A stretch of 39,983 nucleotides of DNA from Magnetospirillum molischianum DSM 120 (GCF_000294655.1 NZ_CAHP01000053.1:47-40029), one strand, 5' to 3'. Counted from the stretch's first letter, positions 25,411-35,233 are shown. Program-made: numbers and translations. Notes: generated from the sequence alone by a model not told the origin.

Positions 25411-26583
25411 ATGTCCCTTTCGGCGATCCGTAATTTTCTGCGTCTTGAAGTTGCTGGTGGTTTCTTTTTGGTTGCATCCGCTACGGTAGCTCTGATTCTG
25501 GCCAATTCCCCGGCACAATCGGGATATCAAGCACTGCTGCACCTGCCACTCGGCGTTCAGTTTAGTGGAATCAATCTGTCAAAGAGCGCTCTGCATTGGA
25601 TCAATGACGGGCTGATGGCGGTGTTCTTCCTGCTGGTCGGGCTGGAGATCAAGCGCGAGGCAATCCAGGGCGAACTGTCCAGTCTGCGCCGCGCGGCCCT
25701 CCCCATTCTCGCCGCGCTAGGGGGGATGGCGGTTCCGGCGTTGGTCTATCTTGGGTTCACGTGGGGTGATCCGGTGATGATGCGGGGGTGGGCGATCTCG
25801 TCAGCTACCGACATTGCCTTTGCCGTTGGCGTACTGGCTCTGGCCGGACGACGAGCGCCGCCCTCGCTGCGAATCTTTCTGCTCGCCCTCGCGATCATCG
25901 ATGACCTGGGGGCGATCGTTATCATCGCCCTGTTCTATACCGACCAGATTTCTCTGATGTTTCTTGCCCTCGCTCTCGCCACTCTGATCGGATTGGTGGC
26001 GATGAACCAAGCCGGTGTAACCCGCCTTGCGCCTTATCTGGGGCTGGGACTTCTGTTGTGGTTCTTCGTGCTGGAATCCGGAATTCACGCCACACTGGCA
26101 GGTGTCGCGCTGGGGCTGACAATTCCGTTGCGCCAACCCGCCGCCTCGATCAAAGCGCCACCGCTGTTGCGACTCGAGCACGGACTGCATCCTTGGGTAA
26201 CCTTCGCCATCCTACCGCTGTTTGCCTTCGCCAATGCAGGTGTGCCGCTGACCGATGCCGATGCGGCGGTCCTGTCCCATCCGGTAACGCTGGGGGTTGC
26301 GTTGGGCCTGTTCCTCGGCAAACAGGCCGGGATCATGCTGGCGATCGGTCTTGGACTTGCCCTGAAAATCGGCACTCTTCCGGCCGGGGCCAACTTGCGT
26401 CAGCTTTACGCGATGGCCATCCTGACCGGGATTGGTTTTACCATGAGCCTGTTCATCGGCACCCTGGCTTTCGAAGATGTTGCCTACGACGTTCCAGTCC
26501 GCCTTGGTGTGCTGGGCGGATCGCTGTTATCGGCTGCGGTGGGCTTCACACTGCTCATGGCGGGGAGCAAGCGGCGCGAATAA
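25411..26583 (+). CDS. nhaA: Na+/H+ antiporter NhaA
   Basis: An inner-membrane antiporter of 390 residues with about 12 helices that exports one Na+ (or Li+) for two H+ and so controls pH and salt. The ion-binding aspartates of E. coli NhaA are all present: Asp134 in SSATDIAFAVGVLAL and Asp164/Asp165 in AIIDDLGAIVIIALFY; the lysine of helix X is in FLGKQAGI, and the His linked to pH response in GIHATLAGVALG. AAGGAG lies seven bases before ATG 25411. It is the usual single gene with no NhaR regulator nearby. Confidence 0.97.
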   Translation: MSLSAIRNFLRLEVAGGFFLVASATVALILANSPAQSGYQALLHLPLGVQFSGINLSKSALHWINDGLMAVFFLLVGLEIKREAIQGELSSLRRAALPILAALGGMAVPALVYLGFTWGDPVMMRGWAISSATDIAFAVGVLALAGRRAPPSLRIFLLALAIIDDLGAIVIIALFYTDQISLMFLALALATLIGLVAMNQAGVTRLAPYLGLGLLLWFFVLESGIHATLAGVALGLTIPLRQPAASIKAPPLLRLEHGLHPWVTFAILPLFAFANAGVPLTDADAAVLSHPVTLGVALGLFLGKQAGIMLAIGLGLALKIGTLPAGANLRQLYAMAILTGIGFTMSLFIGTLAFEDVAYDVPVRLGVLGGSLLSAAVGFTLLMAGSKRRE

Positions 26584-26652
26584 TCCGGGGCTTGCCTCAA
26601 ATGAGACAGATCGGTATCATTTCAATCACTCTGGAGATTGAGCGAGGATAGT

Positions 26653-27765
26653 ATGAGTCAACCGATTCTGTTCCAGCCATTGACCCTGCGTGGGCTGACC
26701 CTGCCCAACCGCATTGGCGTTGCCCCGATGTGTCAGTACAGCGCCCATGACGGGCAAGCGCAGGACTGGCACTTTCAGCATTATGGCGCGCTGGCGGCTT
26801 CGGGACCGGGAATGGTGACGATCGAAGCCACAGGAATCGTCCCAGAGGGCAGGATTTCTGCGTACTGCCTGGGCCTGTACGACGATGCCAGCGAAGCGGC
26901 GCTGACCCGATTGGTGTCGTCGTTGAAAGCCCTTAGTAGCGGCGCGGTTGCGCTACAGCTTGCCCATGCCGGGCGCAAGGCTGCCGCAGCGCGGTCGTGG
27001 GAGGGGGGCGGCCCGGCCTCGGACGGTTGGCCAACCTTGTCCGCTTCGGATTTGCCTTTCGGTCCAGATTGGCCTGCGCCCAAGGCGGCAACGCCCGGCG
27101 ATCTGGACGGGGTAAAGCAGGGCTTCGTCGAAGCGGCTCGGCGCGCGTTGCGTGCCGGATTTGATGCGATCGAGCTGCATTCGGCTCATGGCTATCTGCT
27201 GCACCAGTTTCTTTCTCCGCTGACCAACCGGCGCACAGATTGTTACGGTGGATCGCTCGATAACCGGATGCGCTTTCCGCTCGAAGTGGTGGCTGCGTTG
27301 CGTAAGGCCTGGCCTGCGGATAAGCCGCTTGGTATCCGCATCAGCGCTACCGACTGGGTTGAAGGTGGGTGGGATATCGATGAGGCGGTGATCTATGCCC
27401 AGGCATTCCGAGACGCTGGAGTCGATTACGTCTGCGTCTCGACTGGCGGGTTGGCCCCCCATGCCAAGGTTCCGGTCGGGCCGGGATACCAGCTTCCCTT
27501 CGCTCGTCGCATCCGGGCCGAGACCGACCTTGTCACCCGCGCCGTTGGACTGATTGCCACCGGTACCGATGCCGAGGCGGCATTGCAGGCTGGCGATGCC
27601 GACCTGATCGCAATCGGACGCGGCTTCCTCGATGACCCACGGTGGGCATGGCATGCCGCAGAGACTTTGGGAGTCGAGATCCCCACGCCACCACAATATG
27701 CGGCCGCTCGGCCTCGTGTGTGGCCGGGAGCGGCACTGACCCGTCCCGGGAAGACGCCAAAATAA
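26653..27765 (+). CDS. NADH:flavin oxidoreductase, Old Yellow Enzyme (YqjM/NamA-like)
   Basis: An FMN-binding ene-reductase of 370 residues that reduces activated C=C bonds, for example in N-ethylmaleimide or 2-cyclohexenone, with NAD(P)H; the physiological substrate is unknown. It belongs to the thermophilic-like/YqjM class: APMCQYSAHDG (Cys27 tunes the flavin), QLAHAGRKA, the substrate-binding ELHSAHGYLLHQFLSP, NRRTDCYGGSLDNRMRF, GIRISATDW and the phosphate loop AIGRGFLDDPRWAWHAA. ATG 26653 is preceded by GAGGA; the frame's TTG at 26638 is less likely. It stands alone, followed by hairpins. Confidence 0.93.
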   Translation: MSQPILFQPLTLRGLTLPNRIGVAPMCQYSAHDGQAQDWHFQHYGALAASGPGMVTIEATGIVPEGRISAYCLGLYDDASEAALTRLVSSLKALSSGAVALQLAHAGRKAAAARSWEGGGPASDGWPTLSASDLPFGPDWPAPKAATPGDLDGVKQGFVEAARRALRAGFDAIELHSAHGYLLHQFLSPLTNRRTDCYGGSLDNRMRFPLEVVAALRKAWPADKPLGIRISATDWVEGGWDIDEAVIYAQAFRDAGVDYVCVSTGGLAPHAKVPVGPGYQLPFARRIRAETDLVTRAVGLIATGTDAEAALQAGDADLIAIGRGFLDDPRWAWHAAETLGVEIPTPPQYAAARPRVWPGAALTRPGKTPK

Positions 27766-27784
27766 AGAATGAAAGCGTGCGATC

Positions 27785-27810
27785 ACTCGATCTTTTGAGT
27801 GAGATCTTTC
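27785..27810 (+). terminator. Possible terminator after the oxidoreductase gene
   Basis: CACTC and GAGTG arms around GATCTTTT form a small hairpin about 20 bp after the stop, followed by a short T-rich stretch. Weak. Confidence 0.3.
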
Positions 27811-27853
27811 GATAGAGGGGCGTCTGAGTGGGTGTGCGTCGTAAACAGCGCCA

Positions 27854-27888
27854 TCCCCGTCACCAGAGAGCGCCATCGGTGACGGGGA
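27854..27888. repeat. Perfect 11-bp inverted repeat, intergenic
   Basis: TCCCCGTCACC (27854-27864) pairs with GGTGACGGGGA (27878-27888) across a 13-nt loop. No T-run follows on either strand. The surrounding 27766-28048 stretch shows no supported gene. Confidence 0.45.
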
Positions 27889-28048
27889 CCACCAGCGCAT
27901 TGGCTGCGCGGTGCGGCTTATTTGCGCGGACAGACAAATGGCCTTGGGAGGAACTCCGAAAATTCGGACTTCAATTCGACCAAGTTGAATAAGTGCAAAC
28001 GGGGGAGGGTGATGACCCGGAAAATATAAAATCCGTGTTGCCATCAAA

Positions 28049-28124
28049 TGGTGGGCGGTGACGGGTTCGAACCGCCGACCCTCTCGGTGTAAACGAGATG
28101 CTCTTCCAACTGAGCTAACCGCCC
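28049..28124 (-). tRNA. tRNA-Val (anticodon UAC)
   Basis: The minus strand has acceptor GGGCGGT/ACCGCCC, D-stem GCTC/GAGC, anticodon stem TCTCG/CGAGA with loop TTTACAC (anticodon TAC), T-loop TTCGAAC and encoded CCA. It reads GUA and GUG valine codons. It lies 46 bp downstream of the HU gene. Confidence 0.97.
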
Positions 28125-28129
28125 AAAAG

Positions 28130-28147
28130 CCGGTCCTAAAGGACCGG
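28130..28147 (-). terminator. Intrinsic terminator of the HU gene
   Basis: CCGGTCC and GGACCGG pair across TAAA; on the minus strand the stem is followed by CTTTT, 24 bp after the HU stop and just ahead of tRNA-Val. Confidence 0.75.
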
Positions 28148-28170
28148 TAAAAACAACAATAACGGGGGCT

Positions 28171-28458
28171 TTACTGGATCGCGTCCTTCAGACCCTTGCC
28201 AGCCTTAAACTTCGGCAACTTGGAAGCCGGAATAGAAATTTTCTCGCCGGTACGGGGGTTCCGCCCCTCCGACGCCGCACGGTCAGTCACCGCGAAAGTG
28301 CCGAAGCCAACCAGCCGGACTTCATCGCCTTCCTTCAAAGCGTTCGAGATCGCCTGAAAAACGGCATCGACGGCGGTGGCCGCTTCGGTCTTGGACAGGC
28401 CGGTCGATTCGGCCACGGCCGCCACCAGATCGTTCTTGTTCGACAAGATTGCCCCCAT
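28171..28458 (-). CDS. hupB: DNA-binding protein HU
   Basis: A small nucleoid protein that bends and compacts DNA as a dimer. The 95-residue sequence has NKNDLVAAVAESTGLSKTEA, the FGTFAV turn, the beta-arm with GRNPRTGEKISIPASKLPKF (intercalating Pro region) and KAGKGLKDAIQ at the end. The start is uncertain: ATG 28458 gives an extra MGAI, and a TTG four codons later would give the usual ~91-residue protein. It lies downstream of lon on the same strand, an arrangement common in proteobacteria. Confidence 0.96.
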   Translation of the reverse strand: MGAILSNKNDLVAAVAESTGLSKTEAATAVDAVFQAISNALKEGDEVRLVGFGTFAVTDRAASEGRNPRTGEKISIPASKLPKFKAGKGLKDAIQ

Positions 28459-28572
28459 AAATTTACAGAAAAAACAGCCATTCCGGCCGCCCTACGGACA
28501 GGATCACGCAGTGTATTCAGGCTCTTTGAGAGCGTCAACCGGCAAAGCGGCATGACGCACTTCAAACGATTC

Positions 28573-28612
28573 GACCAGCCTCCCGCCGAACAGACTTGAC
28601 GGGAGGCTGGTC
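28573..28612 (-). terminator. Stem-loop between lon and the HU gene
   Basis: A perfect 13-bp stem (28573-28585 with 28600-28612) with a 14-nt loop sits just after the lon stop. Without a T-run it may lower read-through or protect the lon mRNA end. Confidence 0.6.
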
Positions 28613-28618
28613 ATTCGT

Positions 28619-31033
28619 TCAATGGGTCAGGACACCCCCCACGGCGGCGGTATCGCCCTCTGCCGCGACTTTCGCAGGTGTCGCCCCTTCGGTCTCGTCC
28701 CACTCGATCGCCGCCGGCATCCGCACCAGAGCATGTTTCAGCACTTCGTCGGCGGTGGCGACGGGCAGAATAGTCAGACCCTTTTTGACATTGTCGGGAA
28801 TCTCGGCGAGATCCTTCTCATTGTCCTTGGGGATCAAGACAGTCTTGATCCCGCCACGAAGTGCCGCCAGCAGCTTCTCCTTGAGGCCGCCGATAGGCAA
28901 AACACGACCGCGCAGGGTGATTTCGCCGGTCATCGCAACATCGCGGCGTACCGCAATACCAGTCAGGACCGAGACGATCGCAGTGCACATCGCGACACCA
29001 GCCGAAGGCCCATCCTTGGGGGTGGCGCCTTCGGGAACGTGGACGTGGATGTCGCGCTTCTCGAACGCGGTCGGCTTGATGCCCAGGCTGACCGAGCGCG
29101 AGCGGACGTAGGAGCGGGCGGCCTGCACCGATTCCTGCATTACGTCGCCCAATTTTCCGGTGTGAGCAAAGGTCCCCTTGCCCGGCATGCTGACGGCTTC
29201 GATCGTCAGCAATTCGCCGCCGACTTCGGTCCAAGCCAATCCGGTGACGACGCCGACCAGATCGGTGTCTTCGACCTCGCCAAAATGATAGCGGCGGATA
29301 CCGGCATATTTTTCAAGATTACGGGGTGTGACGTTAACCTTGTCCTTGCCCTTCGAGACGATCTCTTTGACCGCCTTTCGGGCAAGATTAGCCAACTCAC
29401 GCTCCATGTTGCGCACGCCAGCTTCACGCGTGTAATAGCGCACGATGTGGCGCAGCGATTCATCGCTGATCGACCATTCGCCCGGCCGCAGACCAGCGGC
29501 CTTAACAACCTTTCCAAGCAAATGCCTCTTAGCGATCTCAACCTTTTCGTCCTCGGTATAGCCCGAGAGGCGGATGATTTCCATTCGGTCGAGCAGAGGC
29601 TGCGGCATCCGCATCGTGTTGGCGGTAGTGACGAACATCACGTCGGAGAGGTCATAATCGACCTCAAGGTAATGGTCGTTGAAGCTGGCATTCTGCTCGG
29701 GGTCGAGAACTTCAAGCAGGGCAGAGGCGGGATCTCCGCGCCAATCCGCGCCCAGCTTGTCGATTTCGTCAAGCAGGAACAGCGGGTTGGACGACTTGGC
29801 CTTCTTCATCCCTTGAATGATTTTACCCGGCATCGAACCGATATAGGTGCGACGATGGCCACGAACCTCGGCTTCGTCACGCACACCGCCCAGGCTCATA
29901 CGCACAAAATTGCGGCCGGTGGCATGGGCGATCGACTTGCCCAGCGAGGTTTTGCCGACGCCGGGCGGGCCAACGAGGCACAGGATCGGGCCTCTGACTT
30001 TATCGGTGCGGATCTGCACCGAGAGATATTCGAGAATACGTTCCTTGACCTTTTCAAGGCCGTAATGGTCGGCATTCAGAACCTTCTCGGCCAGCGCAAC
30101 GTCTTTCTTGACCTTGCTGCGCTTCTTCCACGGAATCGTCAGCATCCAGTCGAGATAGTTACGGACGACGGTGGCCTCGGCCGACATCGGACTCATTGAC
30201 TTCAGCTTTTTCAACTCGGCCAGCGCCTTTTCGCGCGCCTCGGTCGTCAGCTTCGTCTTAGCAATCCGCTCTTCGATTTCGGCGATTTCATCTTTGCCGT
30301 CTTCGGTCTCACCCAGCTCCTTCTGGATCGCCTTCATCTGCTCGTTCAGATAGTACTCGCGCTGAGTTTTCTCCATCTGGCGTTTGACGCGGTTACGGAT
30401 CTTCTTTTCCACCTGAAGGACGCCGATTTCGCCCTCCATGTAGGAATAGACCCGCTCCAGACGCTCGGAGACAACTTCGATTTCAAGCAATTCCTGCTTG
30501 TCGGCGATTTTGAGGGCGAGATGCGAGGCGACAGTATCGGCCAGCTTTGCCGCGTCTTCGATCTGGTTGATCGAGACCAGAACCTCGGGGGGGATTTTCT
30601 TGTTGAGTTTGATGTACTGCTCGAACTGTGCGACCACCGAGCGCGACAGCGCTTCCAGTTCTTGCTGGTTTCCGGTTCTCTCAACGATCGATTCGGCATG
30701 AGCCTGGAAGAAGGATTCGTTTTCAGTGAACCCGGTGATCTGGGCGCGACGACCGCCTTCGACCAGAACTTTGACGGTTCCATCGGGCAATTTGAGCAAT
30801 TGCAGAACCGTCGAAACGGTTCCAACAGCATAGATGTCGTCGGTGGTGGGATCGTCCTGGGCGGCGTTCTTTTGTGCCACCAGTAAGATCTGCTTGTCCT
30901 CGCGCATCACGTCTTCCAGTGCGCGGACCGATTTGTCGCGGCCGACGAACAGGGGGACGATCATGTGCGGAAAGACGACGATGTCCCGGAGCGGAAGAAC
31001 CGGGAAGATGTCGTCATGGGGGGCTTCGACCAT
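28619..31033 (-). CDS. lon: ATP-dependent Lon protease
   Basis: A cytoplasmic AAA+ serine protease of 804 residues that degrades damaged and regulatory proteins. The N-terminal LON domain begins [20 protein letters not shown]; the AAA+ module has Walker A in [32 protein letters not shown] and [10 protein letters not shown] (Walker B); the protease domain has the catalytic Ser in [10 protein letters not shown] (about residue 680) and Lys in [11 protein letters not shown] about 40 residues later. Length and order are normal for LonA. It lies between clpX and the HU gene, all on the minus strand, with a separate candidate promoter at 31103-31131. Confidence 0.98.
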   Translation of the reverse strand: MVEAPHDDIFPVLPLRDIVVFPHMIVPLFVGRDKSVRALEDVMREDKQILLVAQKNAAQDDPTTDDIYAVGTVSTVLQLLKLPDGTVKVLVEGGRRAQITGFTENESFFQAHAESIVERTGNQQELEALSRSVVAQFEQYIKLNKKIPPEVLVSINQIEDAAKLADTVASHLALKIADKQELLEIEVVSERLERVYSYMEGEIGVLQVEKKIRNRVKRQMEKTQREYYLNEQMKAIQKELGETEDGKDEIAEIEERIAKTKLTTEAREKALAELKKLKSMSPMSAEATVVRNYLDWMLTIPWKKRSKVKKDVALAEKVLNADHYGLEKVKERILEYLSVQIRTDKVRGPILCLVGPPGVGKTSLGKSIAHATGRNFVRMSLGGVRDEAEVRGHRRTYIGSMPGKIIQGMKKAKSSNPLFLLDEIDKLGADWRGDPASALLEVLDPEQNASFNDHYLEVDYDLSDVMFVTTANTMRMPQPLLDRMEIIRLSGYTEDEKVEIAKRHLLGKVVKAAGLRPGEWSISDESLRHIVRYYTREAGVRNMERELANLARKAVKEIVSKGKDKVNVTPRNLEKYAGIRRYHFGEVEDTDLVGVVTGLAWTEVGGELLTIEAVSMPGKGTFAHTGKLGDVMQESVQAARSYVRSRSVSLGIKPTAFEKRDIHVHVPEGATPKDGPSAGVAMCTAIVSVLTGIAVRRDVAMTGEITLRGRVLPIGGLKEKLLAALRGGIKTVLIPKDNEKDLAEIPDNVKKGLTILPVATADEVLKHALVRMPAAIEWDETEGATPAKVAAEGDTAAVGGVLTH

Positions 31034-31102
31034 TCTGCCTCGTAAGGTCTGCGGCTCCGTACATCGGGGAGCCGACGGGGGCGATGTGACTACCTATGAC
31101 AA

Positions 31103-31131
31103 AAGATTGTGATGAGAGCGACTCTCGTCAA
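31103..31131 (-). promoter_or_regulatory. Candidate lon promoter
   Basis: TTGACG (31126-31131) and AATCTT (31103-31108) are 17 bp apart, about 70 nt upstream of lon. The -35 also reads CTTGAC, close to the heat-shock (RpoH) -35, but no good RpoH -10 is visible at proper spacing. Confidence 0.4.
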
Positions 31132-31149
31132 GGGGTGGTGGACATCGGC

Positions 31150-31194
31150 GTCGCGATACTTACCGCGACGGGAAGGGACGATTTCGTCCCTTCC
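31150..31194 (-). terminator. Twin stem-loops between clpX and lon
   Basis: Two hairpins lie side by side: GGAAGGGACG/CGTCCCTTCC (31171-31180 with 31185-31194, loop ATTT) and GTCGCG/CGCGAC (31150-31155 with 31164-31169). They follow the clpX stop and precede the lon promoter. Neither has a T-run. Confidence 0.55.
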
Positions 31195-31212
31195 GCCACC
31201 GGATTGGCTCTT

Positions 31213-32478
31213 TTAAGCGGAGGTGCCGATATCCTCGCGCCGTTCGGAATAGATGTAGAGGGGGTGAGCGCGACCCTCGACGACTTCCTTGTTGACCACC
31301 ACTTCATCGACAGCCTCAAGGCCGGGCAGATCGAACATGGTATCGAGCAGAATGCTTTCCATGATCGAGCGCAGCCCGCGCGCGCCAGTCTTGCGCTGAA
31401 TTGCCTTTTCCGAGATCGAGCGCAACGCATCCTCGTTGAAGGACAGACGAACGTCCTCCATCTCGAACAGGCGCTGATATTGTTTGACCAAGGCGTTCTT
31501 CGGCTTGGACAGAATTTCGATCAGGGCGCTGACGTCGAGATCCTCGAGTGTTGCCAGAACCGGGAGACGGCCGACGAATTCGGGAATCAGACCGAATTTC
31601 AGCAAGTCCTCGGGTTCGACCTCGCGTAGGATTTCGCCCGTGCGGCGCTCATCCGGGCCGCGCACCTCGGCACCAAAGCCAATCGAAGTGCCCTTGCCCC
31701 GGCTACCAATGATCTTTTCCAACCCGGCGAAAGCACCGCCGCAGATGAACAAGATGTTGGTGGTATCGACCTGAAGGAATTCCTGCTGGGGATGCTTTCG
31801 TCCGCCCTGGGGCGGAACCGAAGCAACCGTTCCTTCCATGATCTTCAACAGCGCCTGCTGTACGCCTTCGCCCGAGACGTCGCGGGTAATCGACGGATTG
31901 TCGGACTTGCGGCTGATCTTATCAACCTCGTCGATATAGACGATGCCGCGCTGGGCGCGTTCGACATTATACTCGGCCGCCTGCAACAGCTTGAGGATGA
32001 TGTTTTCAACATCCTCGCCGACGTAGCCGGCCTCTGTCAGGGTGGTGGCGTCGGCCATCGTGAATGGCACGTCGAGGATACGGGCCAAGGTCTGAGCCAA
32101 CAACGTCTTGCCGCAACCGGTCGGGCCGATCAGCAGGATGTTGGACTTGGCAAGCTCGACCTCGTTGCTTTTGGCCCCGTGCTGCAATCGCTTGTAGTGA
32201 TTATGGACGGCGACGGACAACACCTTTTTGGCGTGGTCCTGGCCGATGACATAGTCATCAAGGACGGCACGAATATCCTTCGGCGTCGGCACACCGTCGC
32301 TGGAGCGGACAAGATGGGTCTTGTGCTCTTCGCGGATGATGTCCATGCACAACTCGACGCATTCGTCGCAGATGAACACGGTGGGCCCGGCGATCAGCTT
32401 TCTCACTTCATGCTGGCTCTTGCCGCAGAAGGAGCAATAAAGAGTGCTTTTTGATTCGCCGCTGGTGGACTTGGTCAT
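31213..32478 (-). CDS. clpX: ATP-dependent Clp protease ATP-binding subunit ClpX
   Basis: The AAA+ unfoldase that feeds tagged proteins into ClpP. The 421 residues start with the zinc-binding domain ([12 protein letters not shown] and [10 protein letters not shown]: four cysteines), followed by Walker [16 protein letters not shown], the pore loop GYVGED, Walker [10 protein letters not shown], the IGF-type ClpP-binding loop ([10 protein letters not shown]) and sensor 2 in [11 protein letters not shown]. Nothing is missing. It follows clpP by 142 bp on the same strand. Confidence 0.98.
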   Translation of the reverse strand: MTKSTSGESKSTLYCSFCGKSQHEVRKLIAGPTVFICDECVELCMDIIREEHKTHLVRSSDGVPTPKDIRAVLDDYVIGQDHAKKVLSVAVHNHYKRLQHGAKSNEVELAKSNILLIGPTGCGKTLLAQTLARILDVPFTMADATTLTEAGYVGEDVENIILKLLQAAEYNVERAQRGIVYIDEVDKISRKSDNPSITRDVSGEGVQQALLKIMEGTVASVPPQGGRKHPQQEFLQVDTTNILFICGGAFAGLEKIIGSRGKGTSIGFGAEVRGPDERRTGEILREVEPEDLLKFGLIPEFVGRLPVLATLEDLDVSALIEILSKPKNALVKQYQRLFEMEDVRLSFNEDALRSISEKAIQRKTGARGLRSIMESILLDTMFDLPGLEAVDEVVVNKEVVEGRAHPLYIYSERREDIGTSA

Positions 32479-32620
32479 CGAAGCTCCATTGGGTCTACCC
32501 CCCGCATCCGCGTAACGTATGTTAGCCGCAGCCGACCCGACCAGACAATGACAATATCTGACTTTCCCCCAATAGGTGGGGAGGGCGGGCCGCCGCGGCC
32601 GCGAGAGGGGAGGGGTGGGA

Positions 32621-33265
32621 TCAGGTGGAGGCGCCGTCTCCCTCGGGTAAAGAGCGCTTATTTACGACATCGTCGATCAAGCCAAACTCACGGGCTTCAT
32701 CGGCAGTCATGAATTTGTCGCGCTCCATTACCCGCTCGATCACCTCCAAAGGCTGGCCAGTGTGGTCTACATAGATATTGTTGAGACGAGCGCGAAGCGC
32801 AAGGATCTCACGGGCCTGAATTTCAATATCGGTCGCCTGTCCCTGGGCGCCGCCAGAAGGCTGGTGGACCATGATCCGGGAATTGGGTAGAGAAAGGCGC
32901 TTGCCCTTTGCTCCCGCCGTCAGCAGCAGCGACCCCATTGATGCAGCCTGACCAATACAGACGGTAGATACCGCCGGGCGGATGTACTGCATGGTGTCGT
33001 AGATCGCCAAGCCAGAGGTAACGACCCCACCCGGCGAGTTGATGTAGAAAGCGATATCCTTGGTCGGATTTTCCGATTCCAGGAACAGGAATTGCGCGCA
33101 GATCAGGCAAGCGACTTCGTCATGAACCTGGCCGGTCAGGAAAACAATGCGTTCCTTCAGCAGGCGAGAATAGATGTCGTAGGAACGCTCGCCGCGATTG
33201 GTCTGTTCGACCACCATGGGCACCAGCGTATTCATGTAGAGGTCGATAGGGTCTCTCTCGCGCAT
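32621..33265 (-). CDS. clpP: ATP-dependent Clp protease proteolytic subunit
   Basis: The serine peptidase that forms a double heptameric barrel and works with ClpX. From ATG 33265 it has 214 residues with catalytic Ser109 ([12 protein letters not shown]), His134 ([13 protein letters not shown]) and Asp183 ([13 protein letters not shown]). The frame extends to 33364, but AAGGA lies six bases before ATG 33265 and [20 protein letters not shown] is the usual N-terminus. It is downstream of tig and upstream of clpX, the standard gene order. Confidence 0.98.
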   Translation of the reverse strand: MRERDPIDLYMNTLVPMVVEQTNRGERSYDIYSRLLKERIVFLTGQVHDEVACLICAQFLFLESENPTKDIAFYINSPGGVVTSGLAIYDTMQYIRPAVSTVCIGQAASMGSLLLTAGAKGKRLSLPNSRIMVHQPSGGAQGQATDIEIQAREILALRARLNNIYVDHTGQPLEVIERVMERDKFMTADEAREFGLIDDVVNKRSLPEGDGAST

Positions 33266-33331
33266 GGTCCATCCTTCTGCGGTTCGCTCTCTGGCCGGAA
33301 ACGGTCCAACCTGAGCGGTCTTGAGCGGAAT

Positions 33332-33362
33332 GCGGTCGAGTCGACGGTGCCGACCCGACCGC
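33332..33362 (-). terminator. Stem-loop between tig and clpP
   Basis: An 11-bp stem with one mismatch (GCGGTCG-A-GTCG against CGAC-C-CGACCGC, 33332-33362) directly follows the tig stop. No T-run, so partial termination or mRNA processing is more likely. Confidence 0.5.
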
Positions 33363-33370
33363 AAGCCATA

Positions 33371-34789
33371 TTATTCCGCCGACTTCTTGCGCGGTGCACG
33401 CTTTTTCGGCTTGGGGCTTTCTTCTTCATCGCCGGATTCGGACGAAGTGGCCTCGTCGGTCGCGGTTCCCTCGGCCTCGGCATGCTCGCGGCGCAAATCT
33501 TCCGCCGCGACTTCGCGATCGGTGACCGATGCCTTCTCAAGGATGAAGTCGACGACTTTTTCCTCGTAGACGGGCGCACGCAACGATTCAATCGCGTCCT
33601 TGTTCTTCTGGTAGTACTGAAGAACAAGGTGCTCCTGACCCGGATAGGCGCGGGCTTCGTTGAGGATGGCGCGGTTGATGTCGTCCTGGCTCACGGTGAC
33701 GGCATTGACCCGGCCAACTTCGGCCAGCAGCAGGCCCAGACGAACGCGGCGTTCGGACAGGGTGCGATATTCGGCCTTCAGTTCGTCGTCGGACTTGCCT
33801 TCGTCGGCCGGATCGACCTGACCGGCCTTGCGGCCTTCCTCAAGCTGCTTCCAGATCGCCTCGAACTCCGATTCGACCATCGAGACGGGAACCGGGAAAT
33901 CGTGGCTGGCGGCAAGGGCGTCGAGCAGGGCGCGCTTTACCTTCAGGCGTGAGGCGGTGGTGAGATCGCGGCCAACTTCGGCGCGGATCGCCTCCTTCAG
34001 GGCGTCGAGGCTTTCCATCCCGACGGCCTTGGCCAGTTCGTCATCGATCTCGGCGGGCTTGCTCGCCTGAACTTCGTGCACGGTGATGTCGAAGGTGGCG
34101 GGCTGTCCCGACAACGATTCGTTGCCGTAACCTTCGGGGAAAGTGACGTCGATGACCTTGGTGTCGCCGGCGGACAGGCCGATCAACTGGTCTTCGAAGC
34201 CGGGGATAAAGGTATTGGAGCCAAGCTTCAGCGAATAACGCTCGGCCGCGCCACCGGGGAAGGGTTCGCCGTTCAGCTTGCCGAGGAAGTCGATAACAAC
34301 GACATCGCCAGCGGCGGCGGCGCGTTCGACGGCTTCGGTCGTGCCGTTGCGCTCGGCGACACCGGCCAGGACCGTGTCGATCTCGGCATCGGCGATGATC
34401 GCCTTGTCACGCACGAGGCTGATGGTGGCAAAGTCCACCAGGGTGATTTCCGGCATTACCTCGATGGCGAGGTCGAATTCAAGGTCGGTGCCCTCGGCGA
34501 ACGAGGTGATCTCGACCTTGGGCTGGGCGGCCGGACGCAAGCCACTGCTCTCGACCGCCTTGCCGATGGCGTCGTTGACGGCAGCTTCCAGAATCTCGCC
34601 CAACACCGAAGAAGAATACTTCTTACGGACAATCGCCAGCGGAACCTTGCCCGGACGGAAACCGGGGAGGCTGATGGTGCCGGCCAACTGGGTCAGCTTG
34701 TCCTGCATCCGTTGATCGAGGTGGGAGGCGGGAACAACGACCTTGAAATCACGTCTTAGGCCGTCGGAATTGATCTCGGTTACCTGCAT
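33371..34789 (-). CDS. tig: Trigger factor
   Basis: A ribosome-bound chaperone and peptidyl-prolyl isomerase of 472 residues. The ribosome-binding signature is GFRPGKVP in the N-terminal domain; the FKBP-type domain runs from about residue 150 to 245 (AAAGDVVVIDFLGKLNGEPF, GFEDQLIGL); a helical C-terminal domain follows. The last ~40 residues are a highly charged Glu/Ser- then Lys/Arg-rich tail (ESPKPKKRAPRKK), common in alphaproteobacterial trigger factors. The true start is ATG 34789 (MQVTEINSDGLRRDF); the open frame upstream passes through tRNA-Leu and is not coding. Confidence 0.97.
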   Translation of the reverse strand: MQVTEINSDGLRRDFKVVVPASHLDQRMQDKLTQLAGTISLPGFRPGKVPLAIVRKKYSSSVLGEILEAAVNDAIGKAVESSGLRPAAQPKVEITSFAEGTDLEFDLAIEVMPEITLVDFATISLVRDKAIIADAEIDTVLAGVAERNGTTEAVERAAAAGDVVVIDFLGKLNGEPFPGGAAERYSLKLGSNTFIPGFEDQLIGLSAGDTKVIDVTFPEGYGNESLSGQPATFDITVHEVQASKPAEIDDELAKAVGMESLDALKEAIRAEVGRDLTTASRLKVKRALLDALAASHDFPVPVSMVESEFEAIWKQLEEGRKAGQVDPADEGKSDDELKAEYRTLSERRVRLGLLLAEVGRVNAVTVSQDDINRAILNEARAYPGQEHLVLQYYQKNKDAIESLRAPVYEEKVVDFILEKASVTDREVAAEDLRREHAEAEGTATDEATSSESGDEEESPKPKKRAPRKKSAE

Positions 34790-34901
34790 CAGTCTATCGC
34801 CAATCGAGTCGAGTGGGTTGCATCCGGTGGCCCCGGCGCGGATCACGGGTCGCGACTGCCCGTCCGGCGAGCGCCCGTCGCGGAGCTCTTCAGGGGCACG
34901 C

Positions 34902-34986
34902 TGGTGCGGGCGAAGGGACTTGAACCCCCATGGCTTGCGCCGCTGGAACCTAAATCCAGTGTGTCTACCAGTTCCACCACGCCCGC
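34902..34986 (-). tRNA. tRNA-Leu (anticodon UAG)
   Basis: An 85-nt class II tRNA on the minus strand: acceptor GCGGGCG, anticodon stem CTGGA/TCCAG with loop TTTAGGT (anticodon TAG), a long variable arm GGCGCAAGCC-like, T-loop TTCAAGT and encoded CCA at 34902-34904. It reads CUN leucine codons (CUA, CUG). It lies 112 bp upstream of tig on the same strand. Confidence 0.96.
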
Positions 34987-35149
34987 ATACGTTTAAAACA
35001 ACCACCGCGCACGCACGATTCTTCACACACGCGCGCAGGGTCACCCCGTCGGGAAACAGTGTCTATACCATGTTCGTTCGCATGGAAACAGGGAAAAGCC
35101 GGAGGGACTCTCCCGCAGTGTCGTCCGGTGTGGGTTCGGTGAATCGGAC

Positions 35150-35179
35150 TTGACTTTCTGGGTGCGGGTGAACTACCCT
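35150..35179 (+). promoter_or_regulatory. Possible nrdD promoter
   Basis: TTGACT (35150-35155) and TACCCT (35174-35179) are 18 bp apart upstream of the nrd operon. The -10 is poor, as expected for an activated anaerobic promoter, but no complete FNR site (TTGAT-N4-ATCAA) is seen. Confidence 0.3.
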
Positions 35180-35189
35180 ATGTAGCGTA

Positions 35190-35233
35190 AAAGCCGTGTT
35201 GATCATCTACATATAGGATGACAGCACGGCTTT
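35190..35233 (+). promoter_or_regulatory. Long hairpin in the nrdD leader
   Basis: AAAGCCGTG (35190-35198) pairs with CACGGCTTT (35225-35233); inside, CATC/GATG extend the stem around a loop TACATATAG. On the plus strand it ends in a T-run and lies 85 bp before nrdD, so it could be an attenuator. CCTATGTAG and CTACATATAGG nearby form a further imperfect inverted repeat (35177-35217). Confidence 0.45.

Noticed and set aside
28622..30199. Plus-strand ORF (525 codons) opposite lon
   Set aside because: Shadow of lon; low-complexity residue mix and no family features.
34790..35044. N-terminal extension of trigger factor up to 35044
   Set aside because: The extra frame runs through tRNA-Leu; the proper start MQVTEINSDG is at 34789.
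35174..35233. NrdR box pair or complete FNR site before nrdD
   Set aside because: Only half-matches such as TTGAT are present; a proper NrdR or FNR palindrome could not be read.
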